From Candidatus Jettenia sp. (lineage in GTDB: Bacteria > Planctomycetota > Brocadiia > Brocadiales > Brocadiaceae): a stretch of 64,000 bases of DNA. Shown here one piece after another: positions 26,725 through 34,992 of the stretch. Below the pieces are notes generated by a model. The model saw only the letters and a list, made by a program, of their open reading frames with translations, did no database searches and had not been told where the DNA came from. Within the stretch, counting starts at the first letter, position 1; every line of letters starts with the position of its first letter. A program made the position numbers and the translations under genes. The DNA is taken from positions 3,315,659 through 3,379,658 of the forward strand of contig CP091278.1 in the NCBI GenBank assembly GCA_021650895.1, read 5' to 3'.

Positions 26725-27129
26725 TTACTTTTTCTTACATACAATTTCACACAGGCTTTCCATCCATGTATTAGATGTGATAGGTATCCATTCAGGACGA
26801 GAATAGACTTTTTCTTTTTCACTTCCATCTATATACTCCACGCGCATTTCAAGAGAACGGTACCTTCTTTTAGAACAATCTATTTCTCTCAGCATCCTCA
26901 TTTCTCTTGTTAAAGCGTTTGAATTCTCAGAGACAATTGTTTTATCCCATACTCTAACAAGATTATCAGAAGTATATGTTATACTTTTTACATCATAGTA
27001 ATGTTTGGTATTGTCTTTACTCGTAGCATAATACTTCCATTTCTCGTCCCCCGCTTCAATACGGGAAAAAGATACAATAACACTGAAAAGTAAAGATAAA
27101 AAGATAACAGGCTTGATGAATGATTTCAT
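26725..27129 (-). CDS. Secreted adhesin-E-like small protein
   Basis: A 134-residue exported protein with signal peptide KSFIKPVIFLSLLFSVIVSF. The mature part WKYYATSKDNTKHYYDVKS, then VRVWDKTIVSEN, has the look of the surface-adhesin E-type domain, in which WxxY..D...YYD and V.VW are conserved; two Cys (CSKRRYRS and CEIVCKKK) may form a disulfide. An in-frame TTG at 27165 would add 12 residues and break the signal peptide, so I chose the ATG at 27129. Function unknown; the family assignment is from motif memory. Confidence 0.65.
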   Translation of the reverse strand: MKSFIKPVIFLSLLFSVIVSFSRIEAGDEKWKYYATSKDNTKHYYDVKSITYTSDNLVRVWDKTIVSENSNALTREMRMLREIDCSKRRYRSLEMRVEYIDGSEKEKVYSRPEWIPITSNTWMESLCEIVCKKK

Positions 27130-27782
27130 GATATAAGTTCTATACTTTATAAAGTATTCCTCCAAAAATGAATTTTATATGGGATTGTTCAAATCTATCC
27201 GGTATATGTTGTTATATGTATGACAAAAGCAAAAGGCCAACATGGGTTAGCATGCTGGCCTTCATCTTTTCAATAGGCCATCATTAAAATGTAGGGCAAG
27301 GCTTTAGCCTTGCTTCCCCGCCAGAATATGCGACCAGGGATGGCAACCCTAAACAGGCTACCCTACAGAATTGAATTTCCTATGATGGTATATTTTCAAA
27401 ATGCATCATACACCGTTTCATTTTAAAATCAAAGGAAAATTTGGAATCTTTATCAAAATGAATAAGAAGAGGCAAGGATAAACACTCCTGGTTGTTGTTC
27501 TCTCTTACTCTGTAGTTACATAGATCATACATGAGGCTATCTTTGGCAGGAGAAAACGTGGTTGATGTAGGGCGAGGCTTTAGCCTTGCCGAGAGCAATG
27601 AGGATATACCATAATTCTGATAAAGGTATCTATAGTATGTGTCTTCTTTCTGAGCAAACAGCCAAATTACTCATATTCCTTCAATAATTAAATTCCTTGA
27701 AAGCCTTGAAATTACTGATAAAATCAAAGAGCATCGAAAAAGATATAAACCCATAAAAAAGCTTAAAAGTAGTGAGAACATT
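27130..27782. repeat. Intergenic region with hairpins
   Basis: About 650 bases. A hairpin at ~27229-27266 (AAGGCCAACATG...CATGCTGGCCTT), a GTAGGGCAAGGC...GGCTACCCTAC palindrome at 27291-27366, and a half unit GTAGGGCGAGGCTTTAGCC at 27568-27592. The ORF at 27380-27598 on the minus strand spans the repeat and looks spurious. No promoter was identified with confidence. Confidence 0.6.
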
Positions 27783-29228
27783 ATGCGAGATAAGATTTAT
27801 GCATATCTGAACATACAAAGAGATGGTATTTCTGGTAAGGAACTTGTTGAGCAAGTTTTAAAAATTAAAGGTGCTCCGGCAAATGTTTGTAAAAAGTTAA
27901 TACAAATTGCGATTACCGGCGATTCCAGATTTGCAGTCGATAAACAAGGTTATTGGAGGATTATAGAAAGAAAAGGTACTTCCTTCTTGGATGCGGAGTT
28001 TGTTTTTTTAAGCCTTTTATCAATAGATACCGTTGACAAGTCTAGAATAATTCTTGAGATTAGTGCACAAAAAATAAGGAATAATAAAATACTAGATCAG
28101 CTTCATCTTCTGGTAAATCCTGGGTCATCAGTAATATCGACTCTTAATTTGCCGGGAGATCTGGCACAGGAAATAAAAGGGGGGCTGACTACAGAAAAGG
28201 CTGCTCGTTCCCTGTTTCATTTTTCGGGAGAGGCCGTCCTTGTTGGTTATAATGTACAGTCATCCATACATCAATTAAATATGATCTTGAGTACATTGCA
28301 TGAGGGTGTTGAAAATGCATCCCTATGCCTGAAGTGTTTAACAAAGAAGCTTATACCAGATCTGCAGGTGAAATCGCTCGATGATATAGCTGCCTATTTT
28401 AAAACTCCTGTAGTGGATAATCGGCGTACAGAGAATGAGATTTCCCTCATTGCTGAAATTTTTTATCGGTACAGGGAATTATTAAGAGAGCGAGGCCTCA
28501 ACACGTTAGAAGAGGTATTAGAATTTCAATATCCTGACATTCATTATGTCGATTTTACCAAATATGCCTTTGATAAGAGCTTTCTCTGGACTATTCCTCA
28601 GAGGCCGGGCATTTATACGATGAAAGATAAGGATGGTGAAGTCATATATGTGGGCAAGGCGAAGAATCTAAATTCCCGCGTAAGCTCCTATTTCTGGAAC
28701 ACAGCAGACCGGCTACAAAAGATAACGAATGTATTACAGAATATATATACCATTGAGTATGAGATAACGGGTTCCGAACTCACTGCAATGCTCAGGGAAT
28801 ACAGATTGATAAAACAATATCAACCAAAGCTAAATCAGCAAATTGAGGTACATGAAAGGGCAGCCAGATATGGGAATTTAAAAAATTTTATACTCATATT
28901 ACCTTCGTTGGCAGAGGAAGTCTTCGAGTTATTCTTTATCAAAGAAGGATGTCCATTACAGAGATATGAGATTTTGAAGAGTGTTGTAAACTTTTCTGAA
29001 ATTGGAAGAATCTTAGATAAGATGTATTACAATGTACTATCGGGTTTTCAATATTCAAATATTGAAATAGGAGAAATAGATATTGTACTGAGTTGGGTAG
29101 AAATCAATAAAGATCAGATAAATTATATCAATATGGATGTTATTCCAGATAAAGATACCTGCCTAAAACTTTTAAAGGATTATATCCAGGATGAAGAAGC
29201 GCTGCGAAAACATTTTCGCTTCTCTTAA
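27783..29228 (+). CDS. GIY-YIG nuclease with degenerate DnaQ-like domain
   Basis: A 481-residue three-part protein. Residues 1-65 resemble a winged helix. Residues ~68-240 match the shape of a DnaQ-type 3'-5' exonuclease (FVFLSLLSID... IILEISAQKIRNNKIL, LLVNPGSSV, AVLVGYNVQ), but the acidic motif that should read DIETTG has no Asp/Glu, and the second motif lacks its Asp, so it is probably inactive. Residues 276-360 form a UvrC/Cho-type GIY-YIG nuclease: GIYT (276-279), VIYVGKAKN (287-295), Arg in NSRVSSYF and Glu in MLREYRLIK. There are no helix-hairpin-helix or UvrC C-terminal domains. The likely role is repair-type DNA incision. It converges on the YhcH gene with a four-base overlap of stop codons. 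Confidence 0.78.
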   Translation: MRDKIYAYLNIQRDGISGKELVEQVLKIKGAPANVCKKLIQIAITGDSRFAVDKQGYWRIIERKGTSFLDAEFVFLSLLSIDTVDKSRIILEISAQKIRNNKILDQLHLLVNPGSSVISTLNLPGDLAQEIKGGLTTEKAARSLFHFSGEAVLVGYNVQSSIHQLNMILSTLHEGVENASLCLKCLTKKLIPDLQVKSLDDIAAYFKTPVVDNRRTENEISLIAEIFYRYRELLRERGLNTLEEVLEFQYPDIHYVDFTKYAFDKSFLWTIPQRPGIYTMKDKDGEVIYVGKAKNLNSRVSSYFWNTADRLQKITNVLQNIYTIEYEITGSELTAMLREYRLIKQYQPKLNQQIEVHERAARYGNLKNFILILPSLAEEVFELFFIKEGCPLQRYEILKSVVNFSEIGRILDKMYYNVLSGFQYSNIEIGEIDIVLSWVEINKDQINYINMDVIPDKDTCLKLLKDYIQDEEALRKHFRFS

Positions 29229-29695
29229 GGTTTTACCAGGGCTCCGCTTATTTTTACTACAGCTTTCTTTACTAATTTTGTAGAATCTCCTACAACCAGT
29301 TGTGGTATGTGTGCATCCTTTGGAAACAGAACAACGAAAGTGCCGGGATATGCATCAACACGGGCCGGACACATTCGGGGTCGATGGTAGAACTCTACAT
29401 CTTTTTCTATATTATATGGTATCTTAATCTGAAGGGCATCGATTGGAAACCACTCGATACCTTCAGCGCCTATAAGCACAGTCTGTATATCTATATATTT
29501 TTGATGTGCTTCCAGCATCGCTATGTTAGGGAGACGTGTCTCGTAACTTATGACTCGCGCAAAAATATCCTTCCCTTGTAGTGTATATTCCTTCTCTTCC
29601 ACATCGGCCTTGAGAGATGTTAAGAAATCAAAGGCACACTTCCAGGCTGCTCCGGAAAAGTAAGTTCCCCAATTTTCCAAACGGTCAATAATCAT
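29225..29695 (-). CDS. YhcH/YjgK/YiaL family protein
   Basis: A 156-residue cupin-like protein of the YhcH/YjgK/YiaL (EbgC) family, linked in other bacteria to sugar or sialic acid metabolism as an anomerase-type enzyme. Motifs: EAHQKYIDIQTVLIGAEGIEW, FYHRPR, and FVVLFPKDAHIPQL with metal-binding His/Glu. AGGTAGGGT precedes the ATG. It ends four bases inside the stop of the convergent GIY-YIG gene. No sugar catabolic neighbours are seen, so the substrate is unknown. Confidence 0.88.
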   Translation of the reverse strand: MIIDRLENWGTYFSGAAWKCAFDFLTSLKADVEEKEYTLQGKDIFARVISYETRLPNIAMLEAHQKYIDIQTVLIGAEGIEWFPIDALQIKIPYNIEKDVEFYHRPRMCPARVDAYPGTFVVLFPKDAHIPQLVVGDSTKLVKKAVVKISGALVKP

Positions 29696-30128
29696 ACCCT
29701 ACCTCAATTGAGAATATATATTTAAAAATAATAGCCAAAGAAAATAAAAAAATCAGGAAGCTCAATCTACAAAATTACTCTTTTTGTTGTGCCATGTCCC
29801 ATTTCTGCGATATCACATTGTTGTATCATGTCGCAACTCTGTATAGACCCTGATGATGATTCTATAACAGTATACTACCAATTTTTCTCCCTGTATTCAT
29901 ATTTAAATATAAATTATATCTCATATTCCTTTATTGGCATACATTTTTCTTAATTAGTATAAATCATAGTTCTTTGTTTTTTCAGACAGTCTTTTCATGA
30001 ACTGAATTTGGCTGGAAATATTTTAAAAATGAAAAGCTTTTTAGGACGTTCTGCCAGGAAGATTATGTGTACATTACAAAGAATTGCAATAGAGAAATGC
30101 CTCCATCACGTAATTTTAAGAGAACGGT
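29696..30128. other. AT-rich intergenic region
   Basis: 433 bases between divergent genes. No ORF, hairpin with U-tract, or repeat of the window's families was seen; promoters for both neighbours must lie here but none matches consensus closely. Confidence 0.5.
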
Positions 30129-30452
30129 ATGCTAAATAGTAACTCAAAACAGGATGAAAAGATTACTGTTTGCTTGAACAGCAACATTGCTAATTTCATA
30201 CCTGCATTCTTCAAAAACAGAAGAAATGATATTAAATCTGCTTTGGAGGCTTTGGAACTATGTGATTATGATACTATACAGATAGTGGGGTTCAGTATGA
30301 AAGGGGCGGGTGAAGGCTACGGGTTCGATGCGATATGCGATATTGGTCTGTCTCTTTATCAGGCTGCAAAAGACAAAAATCCGCACGAAATACGGAAACA
30401 GGTGAGTAAACTTTCAAATTATCTCGATCGTGTGAATATAGTCTATGAATAA
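30129..30452 (+). CDS. Hpt-like domain protein lacking the phosphoacceptor His
   Basis: A 107-residue helical protein resembling stand-alone histidine-phosphotransfer (Hpt) domains of the type with G-H-x-x-K-G-x-G-x-x-Y-G-F around the active site. Here the segment reads IVGFSMKGAGEGYGFDAICDIG, with Phe55 in place of the His. The neighbouring Lys, Gly and YGF residues remain, as does the helix DIGLSLYQAAKDKNP. It cannot accept a phosphate in the usual way, so it is either a pseudo-Hpt that sequesters a receiver domain or a decaying gene. It stands alone; the window's receiver is far away. The family call is from motif pattern only. Confidence 0.65.
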   Translation: MLNSNSKQDEKITVCLNSNIANFIPAFFKNRRNDIKSALEALELCDYDTIQIVGFSMKGAGEGYGFDAICDIGLSLYQAAKDKNPHEIRKQVSKLSNYLDRVNIVYE

Positions 30453-31132
30453 TTTTGGGATAAAATATCCGATATTCTTATGTGCTGAACCTTATTGTTC
30501 ATTTTTCTGAACGGAATTTAGCGCTATGGAAGGATATTAAAACGATACATGGATCTGAACTCTTACTTCTCGGTAGCTTATCTTTACTTAAAATAAAAAT
30601 AGCCTGATATAGATTGATATAATATATCAGGCCTTGGAATTCCGTATTAATGTATAATTAACAGTAGCGATTTGCTATCAACGCACTTTATATCCTTTAC
30701 AAAATTTATTGCGTCTTGATTTTACCGCTACTGAATGTTTTTAGAGAACATTGAATTATGGAGTATGGGGATATTGAAATTTACTATACAAATTAAAATC
30801 TACAACTTTTAATTGGTGTTCTTTGCGTATAAATACACCTTTGGGAACGTTTAACCCATCTAACACTCCCCATACTCCATAATTATTATATCATGAAAAG
30901 CAACTTTTGCAAACCGAGCACCTAAAATTTCAGAATTTAGAGTAGATAATCCTTGAAGAGCCATTTTCCAGGGTTAATAGAATTGTACAAATCAAATCAT
31001 ATGTTTCAGTATTGATTCTGAAATTTAGGATATTATGTAATAAGATATAATTGTAGTTTACTCTGATTTTTTAATCATCCGGGTGATTCCCATGAGATGC
31101 ATGAAACAGAGATCAACCTACAACGATTCAAG
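30453..31132. other. Intergenic region with two inverted repeats
   Basis: 680 bases. A 10-bp perfect stem at 30602-30632 (GCCTGATATA/TATATCAGGC), which on the minus strand is followed by a T-rich run and could be a terminator. A 17-bp perfect inverted repeat AATTATGGAGTATGGGG at 30754-30770 with its complement at 30868-30884 encloses 97 bases and resembles a small non-coding element. No ORF. Confidence 0.6.
30754..30884. repeat. 131-bp element with 17-bp terminal inverted repeats
   Basis: Left end AATTATGGAGTATGGGG, right end CCCCATACTCCATAATT, exact complements, separated by 97 AT-rich bases. MITE-like in form; no second copy in the window. Confidence 0.55.
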
Positions 31133-31348
31133 TCAGGCATTGCTATGGTACTTGAATGAGACTTTTATCTTCGCCCGGTAAGCGTGTATCTTGCCTTCCT
31201 CAATTTGCACATCCAGTTCGCTTATTTCAGCAATACGAAGATCCCGGATTGTTTTTGAGGCTGTTTCAACAGCAGCTGCAGTTGCCTTTTCCCATGACTC
31301 AGTGCTGGTTCCAATTAGCTCTATTACCTTATAAACACTCTCTGCCAT
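31133..31348 (-). CDS. Dodecin
   Basis: A 71-residue flavin-binding storage/buffering protein of the dodecin family, which forms hollow dodecamers in the cytosol. The sequence MAESVYKVIELIGTSTESWE, then A....AVETASKTIRDLRIAEI and YRAKIKVSFKY follows the family over its full length, including the Trp (residue ~19) that stacks on the flavin ring and the GTSTESWEKA turn. AAAGGAGAA upstream supports the start. Monocistronic. Confidence 0.95.
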   Translation of the reverse strand: MAESVYKVIELIGTSTESWEKATAAAVETASKTIRDLRIAEISELDVQIEEGKIHAYRAKIKVSFKYHSNA

Positions 31349-31409
31349 TATATTCTCCTTTCATTTCATGGATACATGTGGAAGATTGAAGATGCTTCTA
31401 CGTTTTTTT

Positions 31410-31563
31410 GTAGTTACTCAAAATACTGTTGGATCATAGTAGGGGTGAACCTTATGTTCGCCTTGCCTGTGGGAAAGTGCAGAGGTTTTATGATTTGCAC
31501 AAAGGGTGGGCGAACACAAGGTTCGCTTCTACCTCAATTTTGCACTTTATTTTGAGTAGTTAC
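31410..31563. mobile_element. MITE-like element, GTAGTTACTCAAAATAC family, copy 1
   Basis: About 154 bp. Ends are GTAGTTACTCAAAATACTGTT and its rough complement ...TTATTTTGAGTAGTTAC. The centre holds inverted GTAGGGGTGAACCTTATGTTCG / CGAACACAAGGTTCG. Copies at 56058-56218 and 60271-60423 are full length; 49681-49735 is an internally deleted one. No transposase in the window. Confidence 0.85.
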
Positions 31564-31887
31564 ATTTTTTAAGCCTATAGTTGTTTAAAATAAAATTAAT
31601 AACTGCATTTTCCGTACCAGTGGAAGCGGGAATTTATATATACTTCCACGAATTCCTATTTTAGAGATAAAGGAATTGAATCCCTATTACATCATTCTTC
31701 CATTCTCTTAACGAAGAAAACCAAATTCTTTTGGAAATTAGAACTAAGTAGAATAAAATAGCGAATCTTTATTCAGCAATTCATTCCGGATGTAATCTTA
31801 TATCTCTGTATCGGCAATGATAAACTTAATGCTGAGGAGATTGTCTTTGCCCGAGTATTGGATAAAAAATGATGTTAAGGGAATACA
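31564..31887. other. AT-rich leader region of the acetolactate decarboxylase gene
   Basis: About 320 bases right of the MITE-like element. No ORF or clear promoter; AAGGGAAT just before 31888 is the ribosome-binding site. Confidence 0.45.
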
Positions 31888-32667
31888 ATGAAATGTGTTG
31901 ATCGTATACTGTTGATAGTATGCTTGATTAGCCCTTTGTATGGATACTCATGCAGTAAGGTAAAAAGAGATATCCTTTTTCAGACCTCTACCATCAATGC
32001 CCTTCTTGAGGGTATATATGATGGTGATGTGACCTTTGAAGAATTGAGGAAATGCGGTGATTTTGGTTTGGGAACGGTGAATGGACTTGATGGAGAACTG
32101 GTCGTATTGGATGGAAAATTTTATCAAGTAAGATCTGATGGGATAGTAAATCCTATAGATAATTCAATGAAGACACCTTTTGCCGTGGTTACTTTTCATG
32201 AGGCTGATAAGACTGTTATGGTGAATAAATCGTTGAATCTTAAGCAGTTTGAGAGTTATCTCGATAGTATCTTGCCTTCTCAAAATATCTTTTATGCAAT
32301 CAGGATAGATGGCACATTTCGGTATATCAAGGTACGAAGTGTTCCAAGACAGGAGAGACCATATCAACGCCTTGTTGATGTTGTTAAAAATCAACCGACT
32401 TTTGAGTTTCATGATATAAGGGGCACCATAGTGGCATTTTGGCTGCCTGAGTATATAAACGGTATAAATGTCCCCGGATATCATTTTCACTTTCTTACCG
32501 AAGATAGAAAGTCTGGTGGACATCTCCTTTCTGTAATTACCGGCGATATAAGAATTCAGATCGATTATACCTCAGAAATACATATGGTTCTTCCAGGAAG
32601 CAAAGAATTTTCTTCTGTGGATTTAACAAAGGAAAAGCAGAAAGAATTGGAGAGCGTTGAAAAATAG
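31888..32667 (+). CDS. Acetolactate decarboxylase, predicted lipoprotein form
   Basis: Converts 2-acetolactate to acetoin. The 259-residue protein aligns by motif along its length: QTSTINALLEGIYDGDVTF, FGLGTVNGLDGELVVLDG, FYQVRSDG, and the zinc-binding H-x-H...H of PGYHFHFLTEDRKSGGHLL with the catalytic Arg/Glu surroundings. Unusually, it begins with a lipoprotein-like signal (RILLIVCLISPLYGYSC, Cys ~22), which would place it outside the cytoplasmic membrane. Exported forms are known from some Bacillus-like bacteria. No acetolactate synthase is next to it. The export prediction rests on the signal only. Confidence 0.9.
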   Translation: MKCVDRILLIVCLISPLYGYSCSKVKRDILFQTSTINALLEGIYDGDVTFEELRKCGDFGLGTVNGLDGELVVLDGKFYQVRSDGIVNPIDNSMKTPFAVVTFHEADKTVMVNKSLNLKQFESYLDSILPSQNIFYAIRIDGTFRYIKVRSVPRQERPYQRLVDVVKNQPTFEFHDIRGTIVAFWLPEYINGINVPGYHFHFLTEDRKSGGHLLSVITGDIRIQIDYTSEIHMVLPGSKEFSSVDLTKEKQKELESVEK

Positions 32668-32760
32668 TTTTCACGAATCAGGATATAGGGGGAAATCGCA
32701 CAGGTAAAACAGTCACTAATCTGTCAGTTTCAAATTTCTTTTGCTGTTGTTAAATAAATC

Positions 32761-33654
32761 TTAAGCTATAGTAAATTTTTTCCACCTTCTCTTGATAAAA
32801 CCCTCCTTTTGCAACTGAAATAAAATATCCCTTAATTTTTCCGGACACACCTGCAGTTTTTGCACAATCTCATTTTCGGAAACATATGATTCACGGGTAA
32901 GCACTTTAAGAATCATTCCCCGAATTTGCCTGTTAGAGCCTTGAAATGGAGATTGCTTTTGGTAATGAGCGCTTCTTCTATTCGGATTCTCATAGTCTTT
33001 CTTAAGCATCACCCCATAATCCATAAGGGCGTAATACCAATTACGGGGATTGGAAACATCAAGGGTCTTTTCTACCAGGAGAATAATTTCAGCATCCTTA
33101 ACATTATTCTCATCGTGGAAAAAACTATGGATAAATACCCGCCGTATATTCGTCTCAATAAATACGGTAGGTTTGTGGAATGCAAAGGCAGAGATTGCAG
33201 AAGCGGTTGCCCTGCCAATTCCGGGGAAAGTTATTAATGCGTCCACGGAGGAAGGAAGAACTCCACCAAACTCTTGTATAACTTTTTGAGCTATCTGTTT
33301 CAAAGCTATTGCCCGGCGGTTGTAACCCAATCCCTGCCATTCTTTCAGTACCATCTTCAATGGCGCCTGGGAGAGAGAGTAAAAATTGGGAAATACCTGA
33401 ATAAATGATTCGTATTTTCCTATAACCCGCTGTACCTGAGTTTGCTGAAGCATAATCTCTGAAACGAGGATGTGGTATGGATCTTGTGTTATCCGCCAGG
33501 GAAGATTGCGGCCATATTCCTGGTAATAACTGTAGATTACTTTCTGAAATTTCTTTATTGCATCCGGAGTCAGGATCTTTTTCTGCCCTACCTGTCCAGG
33601 TTTTACCCTTTTATTTTTCTGTTTTTTCGGTTTTGTTATCTTTTCCTTTTCCAT
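32761..33654 (-). CDS. MutY-like A/G-specific adenine glycosylase without Fe-S cluster
   Basis: A 297-residue helix-hairpin-helix DNA glycosylase: RNLPWR, SEIMLQQTQVQRV with the catalytic Glu, WQGLGYNRRAIALK, then the HhH FPGIGRATASAISAFA. The position of the catalytic Asp (DGN in E. coli MutY) reads IETNIRRVF, i.e. Glu-Thr-Asn. After MDYGVMLKK the usual four Cys of the [4Fe-4S] loop are all absent (MLKKDYENPNRRSAHYQ...). There is no NUDIX-like 8-oxoG domain; instead a winged-helix end (YVSENEIVQKLQVCPEKL). This is the clusterless MutY-like branch known from some anaerobes. The exact lesion specificity is uncertain. Confidence 0.82.
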   Translation of the reverse strand: MEKEKITKPKKQKNKRVKPGQVGQKKILTPDAIKKFQKVIYSYYQEYGRNLPWRITQDPYHILVSEIMLQQTQVQRVIGKYESFIQVFPNFYSLSQAPLKMVLKEWQGLGYNRRAIALKQIAQKVIQEFGGVLPSSVDALITFPGIGRATASAISAFAFHKPTVFIETNIRRVFIHSFFHDENNVKDAEIILLVEKTLDVSNPRNWYYALMDYGVMLKKDYENPNRRSAHYQKQSPFQGSNRQIRGMILKVLTRESYVSENEIVQKLQVCPEKLRDILFQLQKEGFIKRRWKKFTIA

Positions 33655-33993
33655 AAATGGACAATTTTACTCTGCTTTGATGTTTAGGAAATTCAACGTT
33701 TTTCGTTATGCCATGAACACACTCCTAAATCCCCTCCCAAGAGGGGACTTTTATACTCCCCTCTTGAGAGGGGGTTGGGGGTGTGTTTCTTCCCCTCTTG
33801 GGAGGGGATTTAGGGGTGGGTAAAAAGTCGTTGGAATTTGCTTTTTAAAACCCAACTTAATGTAATTAATAGACGGGTTGGATAACTGCAATGGATATGA
33901 AACTGGCCGTCCATGAGTGGTCTTGCCATAATTATGGGGCAACTTGGTCCGTACTTATCACCGGATAGTCTTCAACAATTTTACCATATTCAA
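33655..33993. repeat. Composite repeat cluster
   Basis: Element of the CCCCTCCCAAGAGGGG / CCCCTCTTGAGAGGGGG type at 33717-33820, with the tag TAGGAAATTCAACGTTTTTCG on its left and the flank TTGG..TTTTAAAACCCAAC (33831-33856) on its right. Same order as at 13.4 kb. No gene. Confidence 0.8.
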
Positions 33994-34992
33994 TTACGGC
34001 GCCCAAAGGTACATAAAAGAAGGCGTGCCTGACTTGACGAATGTCCTTAAATCAAAATTAACAAGATTAATGGCATGAGGACCGGCTAGTTTGGAATAAA
34101 TGTTATTTTTGTAAGCCCCTGGCCTGTGATATATAACCACCCGTGCTTCTGTTAGTTCGGCTTCTTTCTTTGCCAGTAAAATAGCATCATCTAAATAACC
34201 AATCTGATCAACAAGCTTGTGTTCCAATGCTTGTTGGGCAGTGTAAATCCTGCCATCGGCAAGCGATTTTAGCTCTTTCAAGTCTAATCCGTTTTTATTT
34301 CTGTTTTTTACAATAACTGCCAGAAACCTTTCATACATAGTATCGAGTACACCCTGGAATATCTTTCGTTCCTCTTCTGTCATCGTTTTCAACGGTGATC
34401 CCATATCTTTATGCTCGCCAGTTTTAATAGTAGCATCTTTTACACCGATCTTCTGCAATAATCCCTCGATACTAACATTAAGCATAATAACACCGATACT
34501 GCCCGTAACCGCAGTAGGGTGCGCTACAATCTTGTCTGCTGATACGGCCACATAGTAACCACCCGATGCCCCTAAATCCATAATACAGGCAATAACCTTC
34601 ATACCAGTATCTTCCTTAAACCTTTCAATCTCATGATAGATCATATCAGAGGCAGTAACCGACCCGCCAGGGCTATTGATACGCAGAATAACAGCCTTCA
34701 TATGTTTATCCCCTGCCGCCATTTTCAATTCTTCTTTGATACGGGTAAGGATATCAGGTTCTTCAGAAAGACTTGCAAGACCGCTCTTCTCATCATCGGT
34801 AGAAATAACACCAGAAATATCCGTAATGAGAATCTTATCTTTTCCCATCCCGGCAACCGTTTTTTCCTGAAGTGGTCCAACAGAGGGAACCAAAGAAACA
34901 GAGAGAAAGGTACAGCCTGAAGAAAAAAGGAGAAAAAGACCAAGGATGCAGATAGGGATAGTACGAAAAAAATTACCTCTTATATTTCTCAT
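33994..34992 (-). CDS. sppA: Signal peptide peptidase SppA-type, lipoprotein/membrane anchored
   Basis: A short-form SppA serine protease of 332 residues that degrades signal peptides after cleavage. The single N-terminal hydrophobic segment (IPICILGLFLLFSSGC) carries a lipobox-like end, so it is membrane-attached with its catalytic part outside. Motifs: VILRINSPGGSV, catalytic Ser143 in LGASGGYYVA, TGSIGV, and the general-base Lys195 in TGEHKDMGSP. The ORF could start 18 bases earlier, but GGGGAGG lies eight bases before the ATG at 34992, so I chose that. Intact. The usual partner genes are not adjacent. Confidence 0.9.
   Translation of the reverse strand: MRNIRGNFFRTIPICILGLFLLFSSGCTFLSVSLVPSVGPLQEKTVAGMGKDKILITDISGVISTDDEKSGLASLSEEPDILTRIKEELKMAAGDKHMKAVILRINSPGGSVTASDMIYHEIERFKEDTGMKVIACIMDLGASGGYYVAVSADKIVAHPTAVTGSIGVIMLNVSIEGLLQKIGVKDATIKTGEHKDMGSPLKTMTEEERKIFQGVLDTMYERFLAVIVKNRNKNGLDLKELKSLADGRIYTAQQALEHKLVDQIGYLDDAILLAKKEAELTEARVVIYHRPGAYKNNIYSKLAGPHAINLVNFDLRTFVKSGTPSFMYLWAP

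Noticed and set aside
27380-27598. Minus-strand 72-residue protein
   Set aside because: It begins inside a GTAGGGCGAGGC repeat unit and its sequence has no recognisable pattern.
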